A model generated the notes under the pieces. That model was not told where the DNA came from and made no database searches. It saw nothing but the letters and a program-made list of their open reading frames with translations. Shown piece after piece: positions 28,142 through 37,496 of a stretch of 37,589 bases of DNA. Made by a program: the position numbers and the translations under genes. Source of the stretch: F23-D06 sp045130275 (GTDB lineage: Bacteria; Bacteroidota; Bacteroidia; Bacteroidales; WCHB1-69); assembly GCA_045130275.1 (NCBI GenBank), contig JBGUPL010000053.1, positions 1 to 37,589 of the forward strand. The letters run 5' to 3'. Numbering within the stretch: position 1 is the first letter of the stretch; each line of letters opens with the position of its first letter.

Positions 28142-29943
28142 TGCACCTGTTCGGAAATCACGACGAATACAACGGGAAGCAAAGGATCCACATTGTCAGG
28201 CACAAAGACCAAATCCAGCGTGTCTTGCGGGTTTGCAGCCTGGTGGTGTCCATTGTAACCATCGCGTGCATTTTCTGCTACCATGGGCTTTTTATAACCC
28301 CGCAGACCAAAAACCTAATCCGGTGGATGGTTCATGCCAGCCTTTTCTTCTATGTTATCAAATATTTTGTACTGCTTTTTTATTCGTTACACAGAACGAA
28401 GTATATACAACAGTCTTGGATTGAGTTTATAATCATCCTCCTGTTGATATTGCAGTTCATCTCCGTCCATTTCTTCCACATTGATATTGTCAATGCTCAA
28501 AATTTTGAGAATATCTACCTGATTTTCATTCAGTTCTACTTTTTAATCATCGTGTTGGTCGAGTTGGCCAAGGCCAGTGGCTCTTTAGGAAAATACCATC
28601 TCAGTCCGCCGATTCTGATGGTAGCGTCATTCCTTTTCCTCATCGCCATCGGCACCATTCTGTTGATGATGCCGCGGATGACCACTAACGGTATCTCGTT
28701 CATCGATGCCTTTTTCACCGCCACAAGTGCTAGCTGCATCACAGGACTTTCTGTAGTGAGCACATCGGCTTGTTTTACCTTCAAAGGCCAAGTGGTAATT
28801 TTGATGCTGATCCAGCTGGGCGGTATGAGCATTTTATCATTCGCAACCTTTTTCTCCACTTTCCTGTCACGTTCCATGGTAGGACTCCGCTACCAATACA
28901 TGATCCGTGACATGATGTCCGCCGACCGTCTTTCCGATTCGGTGGGATTGCTGCGCAGCATCGTCCTCACCACCTTCATCATTGAAGCGGCAGGCGTGGC
29001 ATTCCTTTTCACTTACTGGAAATCAACTGGATTCTTCATATCTGACAAGCAAAACCTCTTCTTCTCCATATTTTATACCGTATCCGCATTCAACAATGGC
29101 GGGTTTGTCCTCATTGACGACAGTCTGTTGAACCTCGGCGTGCCCGGCAGCTATTTCCCGCAAGTGGTGATAATGGCGTTGGTGTTCCTCGGCGGCATCG
29201 GATTCCTCACTATCCGCGATTTCTTCAGCTACCGTTACATTCGCGAGCGCAACAAATACCATTGGAAATCGCTGATGCCACAAACTAAAATTGTACTTTA
29301 CGTCACCTTCACCATCATTATTATTGGAAGCATCCTTTTCTTCTCATTGGAATACAACAATACATTGAAAGACATTAATGGTTTGGGTGACAAACTGTTC
29401 ACAACTGTCTTCCAAGTGGTCACTTGTCGAACATCTGGATTTAATGTATTGGATATCAATCTGATGCATATTTCCACCATTATTCTCATTTTAGTGGCTA
29501 TATTCATCGGAGGGTCTCCAAGCTCCACTGGTGGCGGCATCAAGACCACCACGTTGTTCATTGTCATCCGATCTGTAATTGCTACAGTGAAAGGAAAGAA
29601 AAATATTGAATTCGACCATAAGGCCATTTCCCCTTCCATGGTGGAAAAAGCGATGACCATTTTGATGATGTCCGGGGCGTTCATTCTGGTCTCCTGTTTC
29701 CTGCTCACCGTTGTACAGCCGGATGTGCAATTGCTTCACGCTCTGTTTGAGACCTCTTCGGCTTTTACCACCTGTGGACTTTCCACCGGTGAATGCGCCA
29801 ACTGGAACTGGATGGCCAAACTCATCCTCATCGTCAACATGTATTGTGGACGTGTCGGCACCCTGACGTTAGCCTTCGCGCTCACCCGCCATAAAAAAGA
29901 ATCGCCGCACCAGTACCCCGATTTGTACATCATGCTCGGTTAG
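28141..29943 (+). CDS. TrkH/KtrB-type potassium transporter with N-terminal membrane extension
   Basis: 600 residues. The four pore loops with their selectivity-filter glycines are visible: SASCITGLSV, SAFNNGGFVL, TCRTSGFNVLD and SSAFTTCGLSTG. Before the first (about residues 1-150) are extra hydrophobic segments not found in KtrB proteins of about 450 residues; this N-terminal membrane extension is common in Bacteroidota homologues. It transports K+ (with Na+ or H+) into the cell under control of the upstream RCK protein. The GGSPSSTGGGIKT loop after the third pore helix is also diagnostic. Confidence 0.93.
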   Translation: MHLFGNHDEYNGKQRIHIVRHKDQIQRVLRVCSLVVSIVTIACIFCYHGLFITPQTKNLIRWMVHASLFFYVIKYFVLLFYSLHRTKYIQQSWIEFIIILLLILQFISVHFFHIDIVNAQNFENIYLIFIQFYFLIIVLVELAKASGSLGKYHLSPPILMVASFLFLIAIGTILLMMPRMTTNGISFIDAFFTATSASCITGLSVVSTSACFTFKGQVVILMLIQLGGMSILSFATFFSTFLSRSMVGLRYQYMIRDMMSADRLSDSVGLLRSIVLTTFIIEAAGVAFLFTYWKSTGFFISDKQNLFFSIFYTVSAFNNGGFVLIDDSLLNLGVPGSYFPQVVIMALVFLGGIGFLTIRDFFSYRYIRERNKYHWKSLMPQTKIVLYVTFTIIIIGSILFFSLEYNNTLKDINGLGDKLFTTVFQVVTCRTSGFNVLDINLMHISTIILILVAIFIGGSPSSTGGGIKTTTLFIVIRSVIATVKGKKNIEFDHKAISPSMVEKAMTILMMSGAFILVSCFLLTVVQPDVQLLHALFETSSAFTTCGLSTGECANWNWMAKLILIVNMYCGRVGTLTLAFALTRHKKESPHQYPDLYIMLG

Positions 29944-29951
29944 CAGGGCTG

Positions 29952-29981
29952 TTGCCTATTGCCTAAAAAATTGTATCTTTG
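29952..29981 (+). promoter_or_regulatory. Promoter for the acyltransferase/GT9 genes
   Basis: TTG at 29952-29954 and TATCTTTG at 29974-29981 are separated by 19 bp, followed by CCGCC. The upstream half consists of GTTGCCTATTGCCT, i.e. the CCTATTG microrepeat of the mutS2 promoter. Confidence 0.7.
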
Positions 29982-29997
29982 CCGCCAAATTGGAATT

Positions 29998-31140
29998 ATG
30001 CAAATGGATTTTGAAGATATACGACCCTATACGAATCTTGAATTCAAAGAGGCCTACTATCGGTTGATGGATGACCCTCGTTTTCAAGAGGCTATTGCTA
30101 TATGTTTGCCTAATTATTCTGTAGAACAATTCCGCCACGATTTTGCAAATTTTAACACTATCGAGGAGGTGCAAGTGGACTTTGACAAACGTTTCCTCGA
30201 CGTCTTCATCGCCCAATCCTCGAAAGGCGTCCTCTTGTCTGGTATCGAAAACATCGATCCGAACGAGGCGTATATGTACATCGGCAATCATCGCGACATC
30301 ACTTTTGATCCCGCTCTGCTGGAATACTATTTCTTCCTACAGCATCGCAAGACCTCCCGGATCGCCATGGGCGACAATCTTTTCACCACCCCGTTGTTGG
30401 GTGAAATCGCCAAACTCAACAAGATGATCAAGGTGAAAAGAGGGGGTACAATGCGCGACAAACTCCTCAATTCCAAAAAGTTAGCTGCTTACATCCAATA
30501 TTCTCTCTTTGAAGAGAAGGAATCGGTGTGGATTGCCCAGCGCGATGGCCGTACCAAAGATGGCAACGACATGACCAAACAGGGATTGCTGAAGATGATC
30601 ACATTGGGCAACGACAAAAACCTTGTGGAGACCATCCGGCGGATGAAAATCACTCCTTTGACCGTATCCTACGAATATGAACCCTGTGACAAGCAAAAAG
30701 CCAGAGAATTAGCCCTCAGTGAACACACCACCTACCAAAAAAGACCTGGCGAGGATTTTGAAAGCATCAAACAGGGAATCTTTGGACAGAAAGGGCAAAT
30801 GGCACTCGTCATCGGCAAACCCATAGATAAGGAGTTGGACGCCGTCCCTGAAACATTCAGCAACAACGACAAACTGCATCTTATTTGTCATTTTATTGAT
30901 AATCAGATATATAAAAACTATACTCTCTTCCCGAATAACTATATTGCCCATGATTTGTTGCACCAAAACGAGGAGTACATCGACCGCTATACGGCGGAGG
31001 AAAAAGCTCATTTTGAGCAATATCTGCAATTGAAATCGCAAACGCCCGATGTCGCTCCTGAAAAGATGTACCATAACTTGTTGAAAATTTACGCTACCCC
31101 TATAGACAACCATAATCAAGCCGTAATTGAAGAAAATTAA
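29998..31140 (+). CDS. PlsC-like glycerol-3-phosphate/lysophospholipid acyltransferase family protein
   Basis: 380 residues from ATG 29998; a longer frame opens at a TTG at 29959 but lies upstream of the promoter's start region. The acyltransferase block I is GNHRDITFDP (H98 with D100 and D104), an expanded form of NHxxxxD. A later IAQRDGRTKDG resembles the EGTRS phosphate-binding block III. There is no transmembrane segment. Probable role: phospholipid or lipid A/ornithine lipid acylation at the membrane face; substrate not decidable. It is followed after 16 bp by the GT9 gene in the same operon. Confidence 0.78.
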   Translation: MQMDFEDIRPYTNLEFKEAYYRLMDDPRFQEAIAICLPNYSVEQFRHDFANFNTIEEVQVDFDKRFLDVFIAQSSKGVLLSGIENIDPNEAYMYIGNHRDITFDPALLEYYFFLQHRKTSRIAMGDNLFTTPLLGEIAKLNKMIKVKRGGTMRDKLLNSKKLAAYIQYSLFEEKESVWIAQRDGRTKDGNDMTKQGLLKMITLGNDKNLVETIRRMKITPLTVSYEYEPCDKQKARELALSEHTTYQKRPGEDFESIKQGIFGQKGQMALVIGKPIDKELDAVPETFSNNDKLHLICHFIDNQIYKNYTLFPNNYIAHDLLHQNEEYIDRYTAEEKAHFEQYLQLKSQTPDVAPEKMYHNLLKIYATPIDNHNQAVIEEN

Positions 31141-31156
31141 TAATTTTTAACGCAAT

Positions 31157-32167
31157 ATGGACGAAATACAACCCCCGTCGCAATCGAAAATTCTCATTAT
31201 CCGACTCAGTTCCATTGGAGACATCGTATTGACCACTCCTGTCGTCAGAGCGGTGAACGAACAATTGCCGCAATCCGAAGTGCATTTTTTAGTTAGAAAG
31301 GACTACGTGTCTGTGATCGGAAACAACCCTCACATTCACAAAGTGCACGCCTACGACCCGGACAATGTGGGCCAAACTATCGAAGAGTTGAAAAAAGAGC
31401 GGTTCTCCGTAGTCATCGACTTACAGAAGACTTTGCGCTCCCGTCAGGTTGTCCGCCGATTGAAAGTGCCCTCCTACACTTTCTCCAAACACAACTTCGC
31501 CAAGTGGATTTGTATTCACTTCAAGATGAACGGTCTGCCGGAAACCCACATCGTAGAGCGTTATTTTGAAGCTGTAAAAGTGTTGAACGTACACAACGAT
31601 CACAAAGGCTTGGAATTCTACATTCCTGAAGATCAAGGATTTGAGGAAGATGATCTTCCGATGATGTTTGAAGATGGTTTTGTAGCCATCGTACTGGCGG
31701 CACAACATTTCACCAAAAGGATTCCGGTCAGCAAAGTAGTGGAAATCGGCAGTATTCTGCACAAACCCATTATGCTTTTAGGTGGAAAAGACGTATTCGA
31801 AGAGGGCGAGCAAGTGGTCTCCCAGCTCGGTGAGCGCGCCACCAACGGCTGTGGCAAGTACACCCTGTACCAGTCGGCGGCAATTCTGCAACATGCGGAT
31901 TGTGTAATCACTGGAGACACTGGTCTGATGCACATCTCCGCCGCATTGCACAAGCCCACGGCTGCCATATTCGGTGCCACCATCCCCGAATATGGATATT
32001 ATCCATACATGCCCGGCGAACCTTACAATTTCCGCAATTTTGAGGTCTGTCCGCTCCATTGCCGCCCCTGCTCGAAATTCGGTAGTTCCAAGTGCCGGCA
32101 CAAACATTTCAAATGCATGAAAAAAATCTCCGCCACGGAAGTTGCGGAATGGGTGAATAGATTCTAA
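31157..32167 (+). CDS. Family 9 glycosyltransferase (heptosyltransferase-like)
   Basis: 336 residues, GT-B fold. N-terminal KILIIRLSSIGDIVLTTPVVRAV is the classical WaaF/WaaC start. The C-terminal donor-binding region contains ILQHADCVITGDTGLMHISAAL and PTAAIFGATIPEYGYYP. It probably adds heptose or another sugar to the lipopolysaccharide core. A cysteine-rich patch near the C-terminus (CPLHCRPC then CRHKHFKC) is typical of this Bacteroidota subgroup. It shares an operon with the upstream acyltransferase and is closed by a strong terminator. Confidence 0.9.
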   Translation: MDEIQPPSQSKILIIRLSSIGDIVLTTPVVRAVNEQLPQSEVHFLVRKDYVSVIGNNPHIHKVHAYDPDNVGQTIEELKKERFSVVIDLQKTLRSRQVVRRLKVPSYTFSKHNFAKWICIHFKMNGLPETHIVERYFEAVKVLNVHNDHKGLEFYIPEDQGFEEDDLPMMFEDGFVAIVLAAQHFTKRIPVSKVVEIGSILHKPIMLLGGKDVFEEGEQVVSQLGERATNGCGKYTLYQSAAILQHADCVITGDTGLMHISAALHKPTAAIFGATIPEYGYYPYMPGEPYNFRNFEVCPLHCRPCSKFGSSKCRHKHFKCMKKISATEVAEWVNRF

Positions 32168-32192
32168 AATCATCTTCAAAATACTCCAATAT

Positions 32193-32224
32193 GGCCGGAA
32201 AACACAATAATTCCGGCCTTTTTT
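32193..32224 (+). terminator. Rho-independent terminator
   Basis: GGCCGGAA (32193-32200) and TTCCGGCC (32211-32218) form a perfect 8-bp stem with a 10-nt loop, followed by six T. Confidence 0.92.
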
Positions 32225-32257
32225 CGTTATCTTCCTGTAAACAAAATTATTAAAACT

Positions 32258-32947
32258 ATGAAACTGATTAACAATGTTTTATCCCTATTTTATCCGCGAC
32301 TGTGCGCGGCCTGCGGCGACGCGCTGCAACAAAACGAACAATGCATTTGCTTGAACTGTATGTTGCATCTGCCCGAAACCCAGTTCCATAAGAAACATTT
32401 CAATCCGTTGCGAAGCGTATTCGACGGGCGCGTACCCGTGGAGGAGACCACTGCGCTGATGAGCTACAAGAAAGCCAACCGGACCCAAAAAATTCTCCAT
32501 AACCTCAAGTACAAAGGGCAAAAAGAGATTGGGGCTATTTTGGGAGAATACTTTGGCGGACAATTACTTACAGAGGAACGGTACCGCGGCATCCAGTACA
32601 TTCTTCCCATTCCGCTGCACCCGAAGAAGCAACGGAAACGTGGTTACAATCAAAGCGAATGGATCGCCAAAGGACTTTCCAAAGGCATGGGTATCCCATA
32701 TCTGACGGATGTGCTGATTCGTTCGCAATTCACGGATACTCAGACGAAAAAGAGCAGGTTTGCGCGGTGGCAGAACGTGAAAGAAGTTTTCGAGGTTCGG
32801 AATCCGGAAAAAATCGCCTACACGCACGTGCTGGTTTGCGACGACGTGCTCACCACCGGCGCCACCACCGAAGCCGCCATCCGCAAACTCTTAGAAGTGG
32901 AAGGCGTCCGCGTAAGCGTGGCCACCTTGGCGGCCACGACGCTGTGA
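32258..32947 (+). CDS. comF: ComF family amidophosphoribosyltransferase-like protein
   Basis: 229 residues. N-terminal zinc-ribbon cysteines (CAACG, C16/C19, then CICLNC). A middle segment has ILPIPLHPKKQRKRGYNQSE. The C-terminal PRPP-binding signature is VLVCDDVLTTGATTEA. ComF helps single-stranded DNA uptake in competent bacteria, but the family is widespread in non-competent ones, where its role is unclear. cinA, another competence-named gene, lies 4.5 kb downstream. The only promoter-like sequence is TATCTTCC at about 32227, a weak match. Hairpins after the stop lack a U-run. Confidence 0.9.
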   Translation: MKLINNVLSLFYPRLCAACGDALQQNEQCICLNCMLHLPETQFHKKHFNPLRSVFDGRVPVEETTALMSYKKANRTQKILHNLKYKGQKEIGAILGEYFGGQLLTEERYRGIQYILPIPLHPKKQRKRGYNQSEWIAKGLSKGMGIPYLTDVLIRSQFTDTQTKKSRFARWQNVKEVFEVRNPEKIAYTHVLVCDDVLTTGATTEAAIRKLLEVEGVRVSVATLAATTL

Positions 32948-32956
32948 ACTTCACAC

Positions 32957-33044
32957 TGCCCCACACTACCCTACCCCACACTGCGCTGCGCTTGTGTGAG
33001 GTTATTAAGCACTTCGTGCTTCTTGTCCCTTCAGGACTGCTTAA
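32957..33044 (+). other. Hairpin-rich gap after comF
   Basis: CCCCACACT repeats (about 32959-32982) are followed by CACAC/GTGTG (32977-32998), AAGCAC-TTC-GTGCTT (33007-33021) and GTCC/GGAC (33025-33037). The last is enclosed by TTAAGCA (33005-33011) and TGCTTAA (33038-33044). The structures could end comF transcription or shape the promoter just downstream. No gene is seen. Confidence 0.5.
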
Positions 33045-33061
33045 GGAAAGCGTTTATTTTA

Positions 33062-33069
33062 TATCTTTG
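33062..33069 (+). promoter_or_regulatory. -7 promoter box for the small lipoprotein gene
   Basis: TATCTTTG lies only 4 bp before ATG 33074, so the transcript would be nearly leaderless. It places the start at 33074 and not at the upstream ATG 32996. Confidence 0.65.
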
Positions 33070-33073
33070 CCGT

Positions 33074-33253
33074 ATGAAAAAGAAACTGACAATTGGAATT
33101 TTATTCTTAGCAATCATTTGTATATCAACATGTTGCTCAAGAAAAATTATCGGTGCCACTCCACACCGCCGCGACCGCAACTGCGGCTGCGAAAACCTCT
33201 CCCCCACCCCGTCGGTTTGCGACGATTTAGCGACATGGCAGAGAGACGAATAG
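33074..33253 (+). CDS. Small cysteine-rich lipoprotein
   Basis: 59 residues. Signal peptide MKKKLTIGILFLAIICISTC with the lipidated Cys at position 20 (a second Cys follows). The mature part is about 39 residues and contains RRDRNCGC and a further Cys (C49) in SVCDD. CGC motifs of this sort occur in other tiny Bacteroidota lipoproteins, but I know of no assigned function. It is followed after 20 bp by a perfect 11-bp hairpin and then another lipoprotein gene. Confidence 0.65.
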   Translation: MKKKLTIGILFLAIICISTCCSRKIIGATPHRRDRNCGCENLSPTPSVCDDLATWQRDE

Positions 33254-33273
33254 ATTGCACTGGCGAGAAGGAG

Positions 33274-33305
33274 ATTCCGTCGCCTCCTATCGTCGGCGAC
33301 GGAAT
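33274..33305 (+). other. Perfect 11-bp hairpin between two lipoprotein genes
   Basis: ATTCCGTCGCC (33274-33284) and GGCGACGGAAT (33295-33305) with a 10-nt loop. No U-run follows, so it is more likely an mRNA-stability or attenuation element than a simple terminator. It lies 33 bp before the next start codon. Confidence 0.7.
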
Positions 33306-33338
33306 GGTGCTGCGTTAAAGAAACAATTTGGTATAAAG

Positions 33339-34091
33339 ATGAAAAAAGTAATTATGATATTGATGGCCGCAGTGATATTCGCGGCGTGCGGAAAATGGAA
33401 AACGTCCGTGGTCATTTCAGGCGATATCCAAGACGGCGATAACCAGATGATCCAGCTCGCGCTCGTCACAGCGGACGGATTGAACTTCATTGATTCCGCA
33501 AATATGAAAGACGGACACTTTGATTTCAAGGTATCTTCTGACAATGAACTAATTAAGGAACGTGAAAATGCCCCGATGATGTTTCAGTTATTTTTGTCGG
33601 ACAACAACAGTTTAGCCACTATGGCCAAGAAAGGAGAAAAACTGAACATCACCGCTAACGCGAAAGATTTGACCCAGACCTACCGCATCTCTGGCGGCGA
33701 GGAAGCCGTGCTGATGCAACATTTGGACAGTGCATTGACCGTTTTTGTCACCGAGGCCAACAAACTATACGAGGTTTATCAGGAAAACATAGAAAACGAT
33801 TCGGTTCGCGGAGACATTGAAACTCGATACATGAATCTTCTTTTCAGTCACCGCGAGTTCTTGGAAAAATTTATCGCTAACCACCCGAATAACATGGCTA
33901 CGTATATCGCTTTCTTCCAAAGCTATAATCGCCGTAATTTCTTCGACATATACCAAGATCTGGATATGCTGAAAAAAATCAATGCCAATATGTCAAAGGT
34001 TTATCCCGAAAGCGAATACGTGAAAACGATGATTCACATTGTGGAAATGGTGGAGTCACAACAACCCACCGAACAATCCACGCCAAAATAA
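33339..34091 (+). CDS. Lipoprotein with DUF4369-like domain
   Basis: 250 residues from ATG 33339, chosen for the lipoprotein signal (MKKVIMILMAAVIFAAC, C17); a longer frame from 33255 would include the hairpin. Residues about 25-125 match the DUF4369 pattern: VVISGDIQDGD, LALVTADGLNFIDSANMKDGHFDF. This domain usually precedes a thioredoxin/AhpC domain in Bacteroidota thiol-disulfide proteins. Here the rest (130-250) is helical and no CxxC is present, so it is a domain-only or divergent member. Its stop codon lies just before the guaA -7 box. Confidence 0.75.
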   Translation: MKKVIMILMAAVIFAACGKWKTSVVISGDIQDGDNQMIQLALVTADGLNFIDSANMKDGHFDFKVSSDNELIKERENAPMMFQLFLSDNNSLATMAKKGEKLNITANAKDLTQTYRISGGEEAVLMQHLDSALTVFVTEANKLYEVYQENIENDSVRGDIETRYMNLLFSHREFLEKFIANHPNNMATYIAFFQSYNRRNFFDIYQDLDMLKKINANMSKVYPESEYVKTMIHIVEMVESQQPTEQSTPK

Positions 34092-34094
34092 TTG

Positions 34095-34102
34095 TATTTT
34101 TG
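34095..34102 (+). promoter_or_regulatory. -7 promoter box for guaA
   Basis: TATTTTTG begins 4 bp after the lipoprotein stop and 33 bp before ATG 34128. The expected -33 position lies in the lipoprotein coding region and lacks TTTG. Confidence 0.65.
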
Positions 34103-34127
34103 CACCTCATTTTTGGAAAATATAACG

Positions 34128-35648
<1,521 letters not shown>

Positions 35649-35677
35649 AAACGGGGAAAGTTGATACTTTGCCACAG

Positions 35678-35710
35678 AGACCCCTTCGGAGCAATCCGTC
35701 GGGGTCTTCT
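35678..35710 (+). terminator. Terminator-like hairpin after guaA
   Basis: AGACCCC (35678-35684) pairs with GGGGTCT (35701-35707), with an inner CGGA/TCCG stem. An outer CCACA/TTGTGG pairing extends it. The downstream T content is modest (TCTTTG). Confidence 0.65.
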
Positions 35711-35820
35711 TTGTGGTGAAATAATTTTGAATATCACACCGAAGATATATAAAAATGTGTACTTTTGGTGAGAAAACGAACCATTGTTGGAGTAAATGGA
35801 GAAAAAGCTCAATCCAAAAG

Positions 35821-35982
35821 CTGCTCGACCTCCAGGGCCGCAGACTGGCCACCCTCCTGGATTCGCCCGACGGCACGTCCCTGCCCGAAATCGACCTCTC
35901 GCCCTATCCCTCCGGCACGTACCTCGTGAAGATCAACTTCGAGCGAGGGGTGAGCGTGGTGAGGAAGGTGGTGAAGAGGTAG
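35821..35982 (+). pseudogene. Orphan remnant of a T9SS type A sorting domain
   Basis: The frame from 35821 reads LLDLQGRRLATLL, then LSPYPSGTYLVKINF, and ends VVRKVVKR with TAG at 35980-35982. This is the second two-thirds of a T9SS C-terminal domain; the usual YPNP opening strand is missing. The frame extends upstream to an ATG at 35755 through 22 codons that look unrelated, so no cargo domain remains. A TACTTTTG box at 35760-35767 cannot serve that ATG. I read it as a fragment of a lost secreted-protein gene, GC-rich relative to its AT-rich left side. Confidence 0.65.
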
Positions 35983-36034
35983 CAGTTAGTAGTTATCAGT
36001 TGGGTGCTGGCGGGTCAGATGCTCCCGTTTGTTG

Positions 36035-37081
36035 CTAATCCTGCTCTTTCCTCTTTTGTTTAGCCAACTTTTTCACTGTGTCAACCTCTTTGACGAGCTG
36101 TTCCGTAGTGGGAAGATATAATCTGTACTCACTGGCGAGTATGGTTTTGTTATCTTCAGGTAACGTCATTCTCACCAGCGTGTCATTCTTTTGGGTGCAG
36201 AGCAAAATGCCTATGGTGGGATTCTCATCGGGCAGTTTCTCAATGCGGTCGTAGTAATTGACATACATCTGCAATTGTCCCAGGTCCTGATGGGTCAGTT
36301 TACCCGTCTTCGTCTCAATTATGACAAAACATCTCAATAGACGATTGTAAAATACGAGGTCAACGAAGAATTCATCATCTTCAAGCATTATCCGTTTCTG
36401 GCGATCTACAAAAGTGAACCCTTTGCCCAGTTCGAGCATAAATTCTGTGAGATGAAACCGGATGGCGTCCTCCAAATCTTTCTCGTAGTAGCTCGATTTT
36501 GGATGCAGACCTAAGAATTCCAGCATCATGGGTTCTTTTATCACCTCTGCGGGATCTTCCGGGATTCTCTGTTTGCGGGCAACAGCCAGCACACTCTCCT
36601 TATCATTGCTCATAAGCAGACGCTCATAAAGCATGGAATTGATTTGCCGCTCCGTCTCACGTGCCGTCCAGGCATTGTTGACCGATTCTAACTCATAGTA
36701 CTCCCGCTTGTCGGGATCCTCAATCTGAATCAGCCTACGATATTGACTCCAATTCAATTGCGAACGCACTGTGTTCGCAATTGGGTAAATCCTGTAAAAC
36801 TGACGGCTTTGTTCTAATTGGCGCACACTGAACCCACTCCCATATTCAGGTGTCAAACGCTTCGAAAGGTTTCGGATGATGTACTTGCCATAGTCTGCGC
36901 GCTCTTTCCCTTGCTGCTCTTCTTCAAAGATACGCTTCCCTATGTTCCAATACATCTGCACGCGACAGAAATCAACGCTACGCACAGCATTACTGCGAGC
37001 ATTTTCGATTATCTGACAGGCGTCTTGATAAAGCGTGTCTATAGATTCAATTTTTACAAGTTCAGCTTCGTTCTTTTTCAT
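36035..37081 (-). CDS. DUF1016 / PDDEXK nuclease (YhcG type), solo
   Basis: 348 residues. N-terminal DUF1016_N helical domain (about 1-170: YWNIGKRIFEEEQQGKERADYGKYII, SVRQLEQSRQFYRIYP, LNWSQYRRL). C-terminal PD-(D/E)xK nuclease domain (about 195-340) has FVDLVFYNR with the catalytic Asp, then IIETKTGKLTHQDLGQLQMYVNYYD carrying E-x-K and the following Gln. The family is often found beside restriction-modification loci or as a stand-alone gene; its true role is unsettled (Holliday-junction or defence nuclease have been suggested). No methylase or specificity gene is near. The basic tail KKLAKQKRKEQD closes the protein. Confidence 0.9.
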   Translation of the reverse strand: MKKNEAELVKIESIDTLYQDACQIIENARSNAVRSVDFCRVQMYWNIGKRIFEEEQQGKERADYGKYIIRNLSKRLTPEYGSGFSVRQLEQSRQFYRIYPIANTVRSQLNWSQYRRLIQIEDPDKREYYELESVNNAWTARETERQINSMLYERLLMSNDKESVLAVARKQRIPEDPAEVIKEPMMLEFLGLHPKSSYYEKDLEDAIRFHLTEFMLELGKGFTFVDRQKRIMLEDDEFFVDLVFYNRLLRCFVIIETKTGKLTHQDLGQLQMYVNYYDRIEKLPDENPTIGILLCTQKNDTLVRMTLPEDNKTILASEYRLYLPTTEQLVKEVDTVKKLAKQKRKEQD

Positions 37082-37107
37082 CTCTAAATTTTATAAGTTG
37101 ATGCTCA

Positions 37108-37139
37108 CAAAACTACAAAATTAAAGCGAACAAATCAAG
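37108..37139 (-). promoter_or_regulatory. Promoter with two tandem -7 boxes for the DUF1016 nuclease
   Basis: The minus strand reads TAATTTTG (37123-37116) immediately followed by TAGTTTTG (37115-37108), both matching TAnnTTTG. The second has CTTG (37139-37136) 20 bp upstream, which can serve as -33. The leader to ATG 37081 is about 20 nt. Confidence 0.6.
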
Positions 37140-37436
37140 AGTATAATGCATCTAACTCGTTAAGAGTCAAAACAATAAAAGTGACATTTTACGATTGAAA
37201 AGTGGCTGTTTCCGGAAAGAAAATGGAAAAGTGCACAAAATGCACAAAACAGTATCTGGCGATGCATGGGATTGCCCGCCTGAAATTTTGGAAGATTTTG
37301 TTCGTTAGGGTGCAATTTCCGTTTACACCTCAACCACGCGAAAATTAGTACCCAAGCGGGCAACACCGAAAGGAAGTTTGTGGTGAAGCGGTGAAAATGC
37401 AGAAGTATTGCTCCGCTATGGGATAGATTGAAAAAA

Positions 37437-37449
37437 CGTCACAGTGACG
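37437..37449. promoter_or_regulatory. Palindromic candidate operator upstream of cinA
   Basis: CGTCACAGTGACG is a perfect palindrome with a single central base. It lies 10 bp upstream of the cinA -7 box and so overlaps the -33 contact region, where a repressor or activator would act. Confidence 0.45.
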
Positions 37450-37459
37450 GAAAAAGTTG

Positions 37460-37467
37460 TATCTTTG
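37460..37467 (+). promoter_or_regulatory. -7 promoter box for cinA
   Basis: TATCTTTG followed by CAG, 29 bp before ATG 37497. No TTTG at the -33 distance; the palindrome occupies that site. Confidence 0.65.
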
Positions 37468-37496
37468 CAGAAAATAATAATCAGAAAAAATAACCA

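Larger units (their letters stand above)
37082..37496. other. 415-bp gene-free region between the DUF1016 gene and cinA
   Basis: No gene was found here: the 68-codon ORF on the minus strand at 37160 has no recognisable features. It contains the DUF1016 promoter near 37108-37139 and an inverted repeat TTGCCCGC (37272-37279) / GCGGGCAA (37356-37363). Near the right end are a 13-bp palindrome (37437-37449) and the cinA -7 box. Confidence 0.6.

Noticed and set aside
29959..29997. Upstream TTG start for the acyltransferase gene
   Set aside because: The extension would be encoded by the promoter (TATCTTTG at 29974-29981), so ATG 29998 is the start.
35796..36038. 80-codon frame starting MEKKLNPKAA after guaA
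   Set aside because: It runs in a different frame across the T9SS remnant. The remnant's frame has the recognisable sorting-domain sequence, so this one is a shadow.
37272..37363. Possible tRNA or structured RNA in the DUF1016-cinA gap
   Set aside because: TTGCCCGC/GCGGGCAA is an isolated 8-bp pairing with a 76-nt loop. No tRNA arm pattern or CCA end is visible.
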